Assembly: GCA_033816765.1 (NCBI GenBank) | Contig: CM066288.1 | Location: forward strand, 4,774,001-4,838,000 | From: Nothopassalora personata | Taxonomy: Eukaryota > Ascomycota > Dothideomycetes > Mycosphaerellales > Mycosphaerellaceae | Direction of reading: 5' to 3' | DNA length: 64,000 nucleotides | Shown here: piece by piece, positions 54,474 to 63,945 of the stretch | How positions within the stretch are numbered: position 1 is the stretch's first letter | Layout: each line of letters starts with the position of its first letter | Position numbers and translations under genes: made by a program | The notes under the pieces: generated by a model | Told to the model about the DNA's origin: nothing | Databases searched by the model: none | The model's input: the letters and a program-made list of their open reading frames with translations, nothing else

Positions 54474-57400
54474 GCGACCGGAGGGAGTTATGCAATACTC
54501 AGGCTCACGCATCGACATCAAACACAGTTTTCCAGACACAAGCGATCGTCAACGGACACAAGACCAGTGTCATGATCGACTCAGGAGCAGCGGGGAATTT
54601 TATCTCTGAGTCTTTCACAAGAAGAAACGGGTTAGCTACCCTGAAGAAGAAATGGGGTTACGAGTTGATCGCGGTAAACGGATCATCGTTACCTAGCGTG
54701 GAATGGGAGACGACACCATTGCCACTGGCTATCCAACAGCACCACGAGAATATTACCTTAGATGTCACTGATATGGCCAGTCATGACATAGTATTAGGTA
54801 TGCCTTGGTTGAGAAAGCACAATCCAGTAATCGACTGGAGAAGAGGAGTACTCACATTTAGGGAATGCGATTGCGTTGTCGACATTCAGCCTGCGCAGTG
54901 GCAGCGTTCACTGGCAGATGAGGCAAGGAAACAGCTAAACGAGATACAGCTTGCGCCGAACAGAAGGACAGAAGAACCACCTTCGACCGGGACAGACACT
55001 GGCGTGGGGCCGCCGGGTCACGAAGTCACTGGAAGTGATGGAAGTAATGCACCATCGAAGAATACTAACATCTCAGAGTTGAGTATTCCCAAGGAGTATC
55101 GCAAGTGGTCGCGACTCTTTGAAGAGGAGAGAGGCAAAACCGCCTTACCTAAGCACCGCCCATGGGATCATAAGATCAACATTCAGCCAGGGAAAGAGCC
55201 TCCATGGGGACCCCTATATCAAATGTCTGAGAAAGAGCTACAGACCCTACGAGAATGGCTGAAGGAGAAGCTAGCCAAAGGATGGATAAGAAGATCCACC
55301 TCAAGTGCAGGAACTCCATGCATGTTCGTTCCAAAAGCAAACGGGAAGTTACGACTCGTACAAGACTACAGGAAGTTAAACGAGATCACGATCAAGAACC
55401 GATACCCGCTACCCAACATCGAAGAAGCACAAGACAGATTAACCGGATCAGACTGGTACACGAAGATTGACCTACGAGATGCCTTCTACGCTATACGAAT
55501 GGCGGAAGGAGAAGAATGGAAGACCGCTTTCAGGACAAGATACGGACTTTACGAATTCTTGGTTATGCCAATGGGATTGACCAACGCACCCGCATCCTGC
55601 CAGGACCTTGTTAACGAAACACTTAGAGACCTACTCGACGTATGCGTTATCGCCTACATGGACGACATACTAGTCTACACAAAAGGATCCCTACAGGAAC
55701 ACATAAAACAAGTCCAGGACGTCTTCGAACGACTCACGCAATCAGGATTTAAGACGGCACCCGAGAAATGCGAATTCCATAAGAAAGAAGTTAAATTCCT
55801 AGGCTTTATCATTAGCACTACAGGAATAACGATCGACCCTGCGAAGACACAGTCAATTAGAGAATGGCCAGAACCGAAAACAGTCAAGGACGTACAATCA
55901 TTCCTTGGACTAGCGAACTACAACCGGAAATTCATTAAGGACTACTCAAAGACAGCAGCACCAATGACGATGCTTACAAGAAAGGACGTCACTTGGAAAT
56001 GGGGAAAAGAACAGATTGAAGCATTTAAGAAACTCAAGGAACAATGCGCTTCAGCCCCTACGCTTCGACTATTCGATGGTAGCAAGGAAGTCCACATCGA
56101 GACCGATGCGTCTGATATGGCAATAGGCGCATGTCTAACACAGACACACGATGGGCAGAGACACCCAGTAGCCTATTACTCCCGGAAAATGACCACAGCG
56201 GAACAGAACTACGACATCCATGATAAAGAGCTTCTAGCCATTGTTGCTGCTATGCAACATTGGAGAGTATATGTCGAGGGCCCACCGAAGTTAACGATTC
56301 TTTCTGACCACAAGAATCTTACGTACTTCACAACGACGAAAGAACTTACCCGAAGGCAAGCCCGCTGGTCGGAGCTGCTGGGACAGTATAAGTTCGAAAT
56401 TAAATATACTCCAGGACGAGAGAATGGCCGCGCCGACGCGCTGAGCCGAAGAAGCGACTACATGGAAGGAAAAGAACCAGTGCAACACAAAATACTAAGG
56501 ACAAACCCCGACGGAAGTCTTAGTGCCAACACAAGAGAATTTAACAACATCGTACGGATATTAGGCGACAGGGACGAACAATTCCCTATATCGCAAGGAA
56601 AATACCAAGTACCTAAGGATCGAGAAGAAGAATGTATACGACAACATCACGACGGACTAAACTACGGACATCCCGGAACTTCAAAAACAATGGACCTAAT
56701 ACAACGCAGTTTCTCATTCCCACAGATGAGACTTAAGGTGTCACGCTATATTAAACAATGCGTACACTGCCAACGAAACAAGGCTGCGAGACACGCGAAA
56801 TACGGTCACCTACAGTTCAGGACACCACCGACAAAACCATGGGACGAAGTCACAATGGACTTTATTACGAAACTCCCACCGTCAAAGGATCAAGTTACGA
56901 AACAACCATACGACATGATACTAGTCATGGTTGATAGACTTACGAAATACGCACACTTCATTCCTGCATCGGAAACGTACAATGCAGAGCAGCTTGGATA
57001 CCTTGTACTGGACAGACTTATCCGATACCACGGATTCCCCCAAGCATTTATAACGGACAGAGACAAGCTATTCACATCAAACTACTGGAAGACGCTTATG
57101 GGAACGATCGGAATTAAACACAAGCTGTCAACAGCATATCATCCGGAGACAGACGGACAAACCGAAAGGATGAATCAAACGCTGGAACAATACCTACGAC
57201 ACTACATCAACTATGCACAAGACAACTGGGTTTCATTACTGCCAATGGCGCAGATTGCACTGAACAACCACAAATCGGAGACAACTTCAACGACGCCATT
57301 TTATGCGAACTTTGGTAAAGATCCTAACCTATTTGGAACACCTGGATCCCATCCACAAGCCGAGAGAGCAATCGTGACGACGGATACTCTTAAGGAAGTG

Positions 57401-57895
57401 CACAAAGAAACACGCAAGGCAATCGAAGATGCACAACGAAAACTGTCTCAACAACGGCAGGACACGAGAAAAATGGCACCTCTGCTAAAAGAGGGGGATA
57501 AGGTCTATCTCCTCACAAAAAACTTGAGAACAAGAAGACAGACCAAGAAACTGGATCACGTCAAGGTCGGACCATTTTTAATCGACAAAGTCGTAGGACC
57601 AGTTAACTATCGACTACGACTACCACCTGACGCAAAAATCCACCCAGTCTTCCATATCTCCAAGTTGGAACCCGCAGACGCCGAAACACCCTGCCAGAAG
57701 AGCTTCCATTTCGAACCGGAAGCAGAAAACGAATTCGAAGTCGAAAGAATCCTAGATAAGAAAGGTCAGCGATACCTTGTCAAATGGAAAGGATACGACG
57801 AATCAGAAAATACCTGGGAACCAAAACAAAGCCTACGAAACTGTCAGCAAAAGATCCAGGAATACTACAAGACCAAAAAACGGCCAGCCTACTAG
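54470..57895 (+). CDS. pol: Retrotransposon Pol: protease, reverse transcriptase, RNase H, integrase, chromodomain
   Basis: 1,141 residues, in the -1 frame relative to gag, from an ATG at 54470 that overlaps the gag stop. Aspartic protease DSGAAGNF (37-44). Reverse transcriptase with FLVMPMGLTNAPASCQDLVN and YMDD (396-399). RNase H with IETDASDMAIGACL (about 545). Integrase HHCC zinc module (about 726-766, VHCQRNKAARH), then D-D-E residues in TMDFITKLPP, ITDRDKLFTSNYW and YHPETDGQTERMNQ. GPVNYRLRLPPDAKIHPVFH (GPF-like module) precedes a chromodomain (1089-1141: VERILDKKGQRYLVKWKGYD). All catalytic residues are present, so the protein looks active. Confidence 0.96.
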   Translation: MSDRRELCNTQAHASTSNTVFQTQAIVNGHKTSVMIDSGAAGNFISESFTRRNGLATLKKKWGYELIAVNGSSLPSVEWETTPLPLAIQQHHENITLDVTDMASHDIVLGMPWLRKHNPVIDWRRGVLTFRECDCVVDIQPAQWQRSLADEARKQLNEIQLAPNRRTEEPPSTGTDTGVGPPGHEVTGSDGSNAPSKNTNISELSIPKEYRKWSRLFEEERGKTALPKHRPWDHKINIQPGKEPPWGPLYQMSEKELQTLREWLKEKLAKGWIRRSTSSAGTPCMFVPKANGKLRLVQDYRKLNEITIKNRYPLPNIEEAQDRLTGSDWYTKIDLRDAFYAIRMAEGEEWKTAFRTRYGLYEFLVMPMGLTNAPASCQDLVNETLRDLLDVCVIAYMDDILVYTKGSLQEHIKQVQDVFERLTQSGFKTAPEKCEFHKKEVKFLGFIISTTGITIDPAKTQSIREWPEPKTVKDVQSFLGLANYNRKFIKDYSKTAAPMTMLTRKDVTWKWGKEQIEAFKKLKEQCASAPTLRLFDGSKEVHIETDASDMAIGACLTQTHDGQRHPVAYYSRKMTTAEQNYDIHDKELLAIVAAMQHWRVYVEGPPKLTILSDHKNLTYFTTTKELTRRQARWSELLGQYKFEIKYTPGRENGRADALSRRSDYMEGKEPVQHKILRTNPDGSLSANTREFNNIVRILGDRDEQFPISQGKYQVPKDREEECIRQHHDGLNYGHPGTSKTMDLIQRSFSFPQMRLKVSRYIKQCVHCQRNKAARHAKYGHLQFRTPPTKPWDEVTMDFITKLPPSKDQVTKQPYDMILVMVDRLTKYAHFIPASETYNAEQLGYLVLDRLIRYHGFPQAFITDRDKLFTSNYWKTLMGTIGIKHKLSTAYHPETDGQTERMNQTLEQYLRHYINYAQDNWVSLLPMAQIALNNHKSETTSTTPFYANFGKDPNLFGTPGSHPQAERAIVTTDTLKEVHKETRKAIEDAQRKLSQQRQDTRKMAPLLKEGDKVYLLTKNLRTRRQTKKLDHVKVGPFLIDKVVGPVNYRLRLPPDAKIHPVFHISKLEPADAETPCQKSFHFEPEAENEFEVERILDKKGQRYLVKWKGYDESENTWEPKQSLRNCQQKIQEYYKTKKRPAY

Positions 57896-57925
57896 TCACC
57901 GATTGGCGACCAGTCGGCTGGAAGC

Positions 57926-57998
57926 AGCCAGAGTAGGAATCGAACCTACGACCTCAAGAGTGTAGACAGCTTGCGCTCTACCACTGAGCTACATGACC
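57926..57998 (-). tRNA. tRNA-like sequence inside the retrotransposon (degenerate)
   Basis: On the minus strand, tagctcagtggtagagc forms a perfect 4-bp D arm (57975-57989) and matches the pol III A box. gtaggttcgattcctac forms a perfect 5-bp T arm (57933-57949) with a B box (GTTCGATTC). The anticodon arm is a 4-bp CAAG/CTTG stem with an 11-nt loop, so the anticodon is ambiguous. The putative acceptor ends (ggtcatg and tctggct) do not pair. It starts about 30 bp after the pol stop. Probably a captured, decayed tRNA gene with an intact internal promoter, not a working tRNA. Confidence 0.55.
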
Positions 57999-58058
57999 AG
58001 GTTTAATAAGGGAAACGGAGAACTTACACGAACATATCTCCTATGAGAAACCAAACAC

Positions 58059-58659
58059 CTATCCACCAGAAGGACCAGCGCTCGAAGAAGCTGCTGCGGC
58101 GTCCTCAAGGGTCGGATATGACCAGAGGGCATCATCCGGAATCATCGAAAGGTCCTCCCAGGAAGGAATCGACATCTGGAAAACCCCCTCTAGCTCTTCG
58201 GGGCTACCTTCAGGAACGAGAAGACAGGACGAAGGCGCGGAAAAGGCATCGACACCCACGCTCGGCAAACTGCGAAGATCCTCGAAATCCTTCGCTATCG
58301 CCTTTTCCTCCCTGTCCTCAGCAACGCGCAGTTGTTTCCTAAGACGATGCACCTTTGACATCGCCTCTGTCACCTTCTCTTCAGCCTCATCAAGCTCTCG
58401 CTTCAGCTTTCGACGCTGGTTGCGAAGCCGCTCCCACTCAAGTCCACGTGACAGTCACGTCACATTTGACACCCTTGCGAACGCACTCCGAACAACACCC
58501 AAAGCGCACATCCACCACACAACGAGGACTCTTCTTTCCTTCAGGCACTCTGGCCTTTCGACAACCAGAACATGGGGATGGCATCTCGCGGCCCTCGGCT
58601 TCGATGCCTAGTGCTTGACGTTCGCGGCGCTCCTGACGTGTTAGCCGCTCGCCGCTCAT
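58059..58659 (-). CDS. Antisense accessory ORF of the retrotransposon: cysteine-rich plus coiled-coil protein
   Basis: Between pol and the 3' LTR, on the opposite strand. From the ATG at 58659, exon 1 (58459-58659) encodes a basic start (MSGERLTRQERRERQALGI) and a cysteine-rich module: CSGCRKARVPEGKK, then CVVDVRFGCCSECVRKGVKC. A 43-nt intron (58416-58458; GTGACT..AACCAG) joins in phase to exon 2 (58059-58415). Exon 2 encodes a coiled coil (RRKLKRELDEAEEKVTEAM) and an acidic tail (PSWEDLSMIPDDALWSYPTL). Without the intron the two frames overlap by a +1 shift. 185 residues. Promoter would be near or in the 3' LTR. Function unknown; the Cys pattern suggests zinc binding. Confidence 0.6.
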
Positions 58660-58714
58660 GGTAAAAGATGGGAACTCACAGGAGAAGAAAGAAAACTCGA
58701 GGACGAGTTTCAGC

Positions 58715-58725
58715 AGGAAGGGGGA
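58715..58725 (+). other. Polypurine tract
   Basis: aggaaggggga, three bases before the 3' LTR. Expected primer site for plus-strand DNA synthesis. Confidence 0.7.
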
Positions 58726-58728
58726 TGG

Positions 58729-59163
58729 TGTTACGGTTCGGATGAAGGACGGTGCAGGACGTGGCATGGGGAGGAAGAATCAGAAGACACGAACCAATCG
58801 CTAGGAAGAGAAAGGGACCCCACGTCCGGGTCACGTGCACGACCGCGCGCTTAGTGCATGGTCGAACACGACCGCAGAAGTAGCGTATGGACGTACACGA
58901 CCACACGACCAGACGACCGGTCGAGTGGACAGACGGACATCTAACACCGGATGGCATACGAACCTCCTTTGTATTTAGGAACGCTAGAAACCCTTATGGT
59001 TCTGATGCGTTCAACTCATGTTACTATCTCACTGATTGGAATACAACTCTTATTCCTATCATTCATCTTCGCTCAGCTTGCTTCAGCCTCTCTAAAGAAT
59101 AATACCGCCACGTGACTTGACTTATCTCTCTTTTGAGACTAGCCCTGGAACGAGACAATAACA
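58729..59163 (+). repeat. 3' LTR
   Basis: 435 bp, one base different from the 5' LTR (T at 59093). Confidence 0.95.
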
Positions 59164-59168
59164 CTACA
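59164..59168. repeat. Target-site duplication, right copy
   Basis: ctaca, identical to 51992-51996. Confidence 0.9.
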
Positions 59169-60240
59169 CCTAGCTATATATATAACATAGTTATCATCTA
59201 TACACTAATATATATGATTTCTTACAACTTTTACATAATATACTACTTAAACACACACTATTCAAACCGTTAGATCGCGACGATTAACGTAATACCTATA
59301 TTATCGCGCGAAAACGAACCGCTACCTCGCTGTCGCCGAAAACAGTTACGCGTCGCGATTAAAATAACATAACGCGTCTAACACACCTAACGATATAACC
59401 TAACTAAGGCCTAAAAGACACCATTATACACTTTAACGAATACTGTAAATAGACGGAGGAGTAGCTAAATAGAACGGATAAAAAGAGGAACTTTAAGGAG
59501 GTACTAAGAAGTATAGCGTAGTTTAGATAGAGGTTTTACGAACACGCCTAAGGACATGTCGCGAAGGACGTATACTAATAGGTAGTAGTTCTTTAAGATA
59601 GCGTAAGAATAATTAAGAATAGCCTCTACACCTATACTAGTTTATTAAGACAGCGCTAATAGGCGATAGGTTTTGATAAACCTATAATAATCTAGTATAT
59701 CCGAGAGGCTCTTCCTACTACCGCAACCTATATAGCTAGTACCTCTAGTAACACTGCCCTTAATTAGCTAGACAAAGTACGAATTAAAATATAGGGCTAG
59801 GGTATTCGGGAGCTACTTAAATAGAGACACTATAAAGGCGACGAGCTACTTAAGTCAATTAATAAAGGCCTTAAGTAGAAGAACTGTTAATCTTAAGCTA
59901 TAGTAGTAACACAGTTACCCTTAGGAGACGTCGATATTTAGTTTAACGATAGATAAGATAGAGACTAGTTCTTCTACGAGAAAGAGAAATACCTTCTAAT
60001 ACTAGGAGCTAACGTAGAGCTTACGACATAGACATTTAGCGTAGTAGTTAACGGAGTGCTAATAAAGAGCATTAACATAGACACTATTAGTAAGTAGAAA
60101 GCAATAGCTTAAATTAAAGCATACAACGTCGTCCGAATGCTAGAGGCTATTATTATAGGCATCGAATAGCTCTCGAGAGGAAACGCTAAAACGAAAGATA
60201 ATAGCTTAATAGTAATGTCTACCAACCACCCTATGTAGGC
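59169..60240 (+). mobile_element. RIP-inactivated retroelement relic
   Basis: AT-rich. From about 59433 to 60255 one plus-strand frame reads as protein for about 265 codons, broken by more than twenty TAG/TAA stops. Most stops sit where Trp is plausible. Readable blocks include AIGFDKPIIIQYIREALPTT and FFYEKEKYLLILGANVELTT, and the frame ends near CPSCGG, like a gag with a zinc knuckle. The pattern is that of RIP (TGG to TAG/TAA). Family not certain; possibly a LINE or LTR gag. The first 250 bp (59169-59420) have no readable frame. Confidence 0.65.
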
Positions 60241-61041
60241 CTGTCCAAGTTGTGGTGGTATGGAGCGGTGCTTACGTAAGCAGGGGTATTTGCCGGTCCT
60301 GGGACCGGGAAATCAGGTCACGTGACGAGCAGTGCAGTAGCCAGATAAAACAAGAGGATTGGCGGACCCTAAACCCCTATGCCCTCTACTCGAGAGGTAT
60401 GAATTGAATTGTTGCCTTGATGCTACGCTTACAATGCTCAACTGCGCAATATATATCTCAATAGCCATACCAGGTCCTGCTGGCTTGCCCAAATGTCCAA
60501 TCAAACCTAAATGAATTTGGGCAAGTTGGACCCAAGGGACCCCCCCCTCCAAACCCAAGGTCAACACAACCCATTAGTCGTCAATATATCCTCCCCCATT
60601 ACGAACCTGTCCTCAGGTTCCAAAGCAGTAAGCCCGGGCATTATAGGTAGCTCAATTAGTCGCTGCAAGCTGAAGTGGTCTAGTAGCAGCACAGCAGCTC
60701 ACCCTACCATTCAGCTTGACATACAAGATGTCAGGCAATCCGTGATGGTGACGTCAATAATCCGCGACTCGCGCCCGTCGCACTGCGTGGCCAGAAAGTG
60801 AGTCAAGGGAAGATAAGTGACCATAAGAAACAAGTAAGATCTAAGGACCAGAAGCACCCGTACCCGAAGCATCAACCAGAATCAGAACCGGAAACATAAC
60901 CAGAACCAGAACCAGAATCAGAATCAGAACCAGAAACCCATAGGCTACAGCTGTAGCCGGAAATCAACCAGAAACCCATAGGCTACAGCTGTAGCCGGAA
61001 ATCAACCAGAAACCAGGAGCCCATAAACCCGCACCAACCAC
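60241..61041. other. Repeat-rich intergenic DNA
   Basis: Holds a sequence with possible LTR-like character (60.3-60.8 kb), degenerate ccagaa/atcaga hexamers (60.87-60.94 kb) and a 38-bp palindromic tandem repeat. No gene supported; a minus-strand open frame at 60313-60567 has no motif. Confidence 0.45.
60928..61016. repeat. 38-bp tandem repeat with an internal 16-bp palindrome
   Basis: Two perfect units (60928-60965 and 60966-61003) plus a partial third. Each full unit carries the perfect palindrome ggctacagctgtagcc (60943-60958 and 60981-60996). Confidence 0.9.
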
Positions 61042-63945
61042 TCAGTTCCACTCATTCTCACACAACTCCTTTGTCCAGACCCACTCGTTGTCGTGGCCAA
61101 CACCAATCTCACTAGACGCGTCCCCAAGTGGCTGGTTGGTGAAGTTCCCATGGTAGTTGCGGAAGAAGCTCTCATCACGCCCTTCGCTTGTGAAGCACAT
61201 CTGCTCGAGAGCAGTGACCAAGCTGAGCTGCTTGTCCATCAATTTCACAGCTCGGACGCGCCATTCATGCATCTTCTTGTGGAAGAGCTCCGAGTCTGGG
61301 CGGACCGCAGCATCAAGCCACCTTCTAGCATCAAGGATGACTTCGTTGTCGTTCCAGGACTTCAAACCCGCTAGGGCATCGGACAGGGGCTGATGCCACT
61401 GAGGTGTACGGCCGCAGGGAAAGGGTGGCCAGGTACTGGGCGTCGATACTCAAACCCTGCAGCGCTCTCACTTGGCGTCTTGAAGTCACGATGGAGGTCC
61501 ATCACCTGGTGCATGCTCCAGCTTCTCTGGAGTTCAAGATAGTCATCGTCGCGGATCGCGATAAAGCAAGGGTCAATCTGACGCAGCGTCTTCTTGTGTG
61601 CGGCCTGCCTCATTGGAACGCCTGCAGTGGTCACCCGCATTTGCCCAGCGCTCAGGTCCTCTCTGAACCAGCTGATGCTGTTCTTGCTTAGGTAATTCTG
61701 AACCCCAACCGAGAAGAAACGCTTAAATCAGCCGTCTTCTATGCAGTCGTTGTTCTGGCACCACTGGATGAACTCTGCAGCATTCCCTTGCTTATGAAAA
61801 CCGTGTAAAAACTCCGGCCCACTGGTGCCCTCTGAGTCAAGAGAGTACAGCATGTTGAGCCGGTTGCTGGTCCAGTAGTTTTCAATTTCGAGGTTCAAGT
61901 CGACCCCAGCATGCTGCACCATGGTGTTCGCATCACCCCCCCTGATGAGCCCTGTCAAAGCTGAAAATCGTAGGCCTGGGGAAGGAGATGAACCGAGTGC
62001 AGTGTTGAGGGTGCAGCGCCACTTGCAAGAGCCACAGCCCGGGGTCTTGTCGTATGATCTGTTGGCTCAGAGAATACCACATGTTCTGGCAGACGCCGCC
62101 GTTGCTGACCTTGTTCAATTCTCGCAGGTGCCATCGGTACACGTCGAATTCTCGACTCATCATCTCTCTGACTGTTTTAACCCGCGGCGCTAGTTCAGCG
62201 TCATTGTACCAGTACAGCATGTTGCCATTGATGTAGGTACCGGTGCTATCGAGATCGGCTTGGTCAGCTTCATCAATGCCAAATTTGTCGAGGATCTGAT
62301 TGTAGTTGGCATGCGTGACGATGCCACTCGTGGTGCCGGCTTTGCCTCGAACACGGAGGCAGCCAAGCGGGTTGACAGTCTTCTGACCACGCTTGTCAGG
62401 GCGAAACCACGACCCATTCTCCACCTTGATAGCTGAAAAACTCTTGCCTTCAAAGAGCCAGTCTTGGACCTTGAGCGCGCGCTCACACAGGGTATTGGTG
62501 GTGATACCGGGATTCGTGACGAAGTGGAGGGCCTTGTGGCAGAAATCTCGGACATGCTGATCGCACATCACAGCGCTAACCTTGCCATCCCTCTCAAGAA
62601 CCTGCGAGACCGCATATTCGAGCATCTCAAGGCCCGCCATCCGGTGCTCAGGTAGCCAGTCAATGCCATCCACATCAATCGAGTTTCTGAACTTGATGCC
62701 ACAGTACCGCTCATTGCAGGTGCAGTTGGCGCGCTTGATCCGGAGGGCCTCGTCTTCCTGCAGGATCTGATCCTTGAAGACTGATACATCCCTGATCACA
62801 GCCGAAGGTGACATGGTGAGTATCGGATTGCCATTCTCAGTCAGGGCCGGAGTGGATCGTGGGGTGCCAACCGGTGTACCCAGCGGACTGCCTTCGCGTA
62901 TGGGTGCGCCGTCCAGCGTTCGGTTAGGCGAGGATCGAGCAGGCGCAGTCATGCCCTCACCTATGCTCTCGCTCATGCGGAGCTGCTCAAGTCGACTCGA
63001 CTTGCGACCGCCTCTCGATGGGACTGCAGGCTGGGTAGAGGCTGGTGGAGTTGGCGTGGTAGTCTTTGCACGTCCTTTGCCTTTGCCACCCGGTGGTGGC
63101 TGAGTCTGTTGCTGGCCAGATGGTCCAGGTTGACCTGTGCTGTCCCCTGGGGACGCGGACTTCTCAGTGATAGTACCCTCCATGAAGTATGGAAGGCCAT
63201 CCTCATAGACGGCTAGGCGGTGTCTTCTGATGATCTCCCTGCTCTCAGCCGACTGCGGATCAATGCTGCGTGCTTCAGCCTCCCTGTCGCACCGGGTAAG
63301 ATCACCAGGCTCCAGAATTCGCTTGCGATCTATGCCCTTGCGGCCGATCCTCATACGCCATATCAATGCCCTCTGAATTCTGCCAACAGCCTTGCTGTAG
63401 TCTGGGTACTTGTTGATGAAGGCCGTGAACTGGCGGCGCCCACTGTCAGTGCTGCAAAGCTCGGAGATGACGCGTCGATCAAGAATCTTGTTGTCCATCT
63501 GCTGTGGCCAGTGGCGGGTAAGCGTGGCGCGAAGAGTCCTCTCTCGGTTACGAATCTCTGAACCGGTCTTGCGAATCTTGCCGACGATGGGAAACAAGAC
63601 ATCGAGCTTCCTGTTACCAAGGAATTCATCCTGGTAGGTCTTGCCCATACCGCTCTCAACTTCCTCGAAAAACAGGTCAACCCAGACGGAGCAGTCTTCG
63701 AACACCTTCTCGAAGCCCTTGCAGAAGTCCTTCAACACCTCAACCCGCTTCTGAGGACTGAGCTCTCGGAACATGACATTAGCGGCGGACTTCGGCGTGT
63801 TCGTGTTGGCAAGGACATGCTTGACGTTGTCCGGCAAGCGAAGGGACTCGAACAAGGTCTGAGGTGGGCGGGTGAGCCCAGTAACAGTGCTAGTGAGCGC
63901 TGTGCTCGAGCCAGCCGGGCGTGACGATGGACCAGCTGAAGCCAT
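61042..63945 (-). pseudogene. Unrecognised large protein gene, broken in its last third
   Basis: From the ATG at 63945 an intact frame of 670 codons runs to 61933. Beyond, coding-looking sequence continues to a stop at 61042, exactly 968 codons from the ATG. Three lesions interrupt it: a frame change at about 61960-62010, a TGA at 61728-61730, and a compensating frame change at about 61395-61460. N-terminal region: helical (SPQKRVEVLKDFCKGFEKVF). Middle: Pro/Thr/Gly-rich linker (about residues 240-370). Then a Cys-containing domain (CTCNERYCGIKFRNSIDVDG) and blocks such as VCQNMWYSLSQQIIRQDPGL, GLIRGGDANTMVQHAGVDLN and RQIDPCFIAIRDDDYLELQR. No domain recognised. Introns were sought at the breaks, but no donor of the right phase was found. 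It could be a mobile-element cargo or virus-derived gene; no evidence decides. Confidence 0.6.

Larger units (their letters stand above)
51997..59163 (+). mobile_element. Complete Ty3/gypsy LTR retrotransposon of the chromovirus type
   Basis: 7,167 bp bounded by 435-bp direct LTRs (TGTTA...TAACA ends) and 5-bp duplicated target ctaca. Order: 5' LTR, primer site, gag, pol (protease, reverse transcriptase, RNase H, integrase, chromodomain), tRNA-like sequence, antisense ORF, polypurine tract, 3' LTR. Both long ORFs are intact and all catalytic residues are seen. LTRs differ at one base, so insertion was recent. Codon use is AT-richer than in the flanking genes. Insertion lies between a polygalacturonase gene and a RIP-decayed older element. 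Chromodomain integrases target heterochromatin, which fits this location. Confidence 0.96.

Noticed and set aside
57777..57965. Frame ending VGIEPTTSRV after pol
   Set aside because: This peptide is the familiar false translation of an antisense tRNA T arm; it pointed to the tRNA-like sequence instead.
60928..61016. CRISPR-like array
   Set aside because: Only two units in direct tandem without spacers, in a eukaryotic context.
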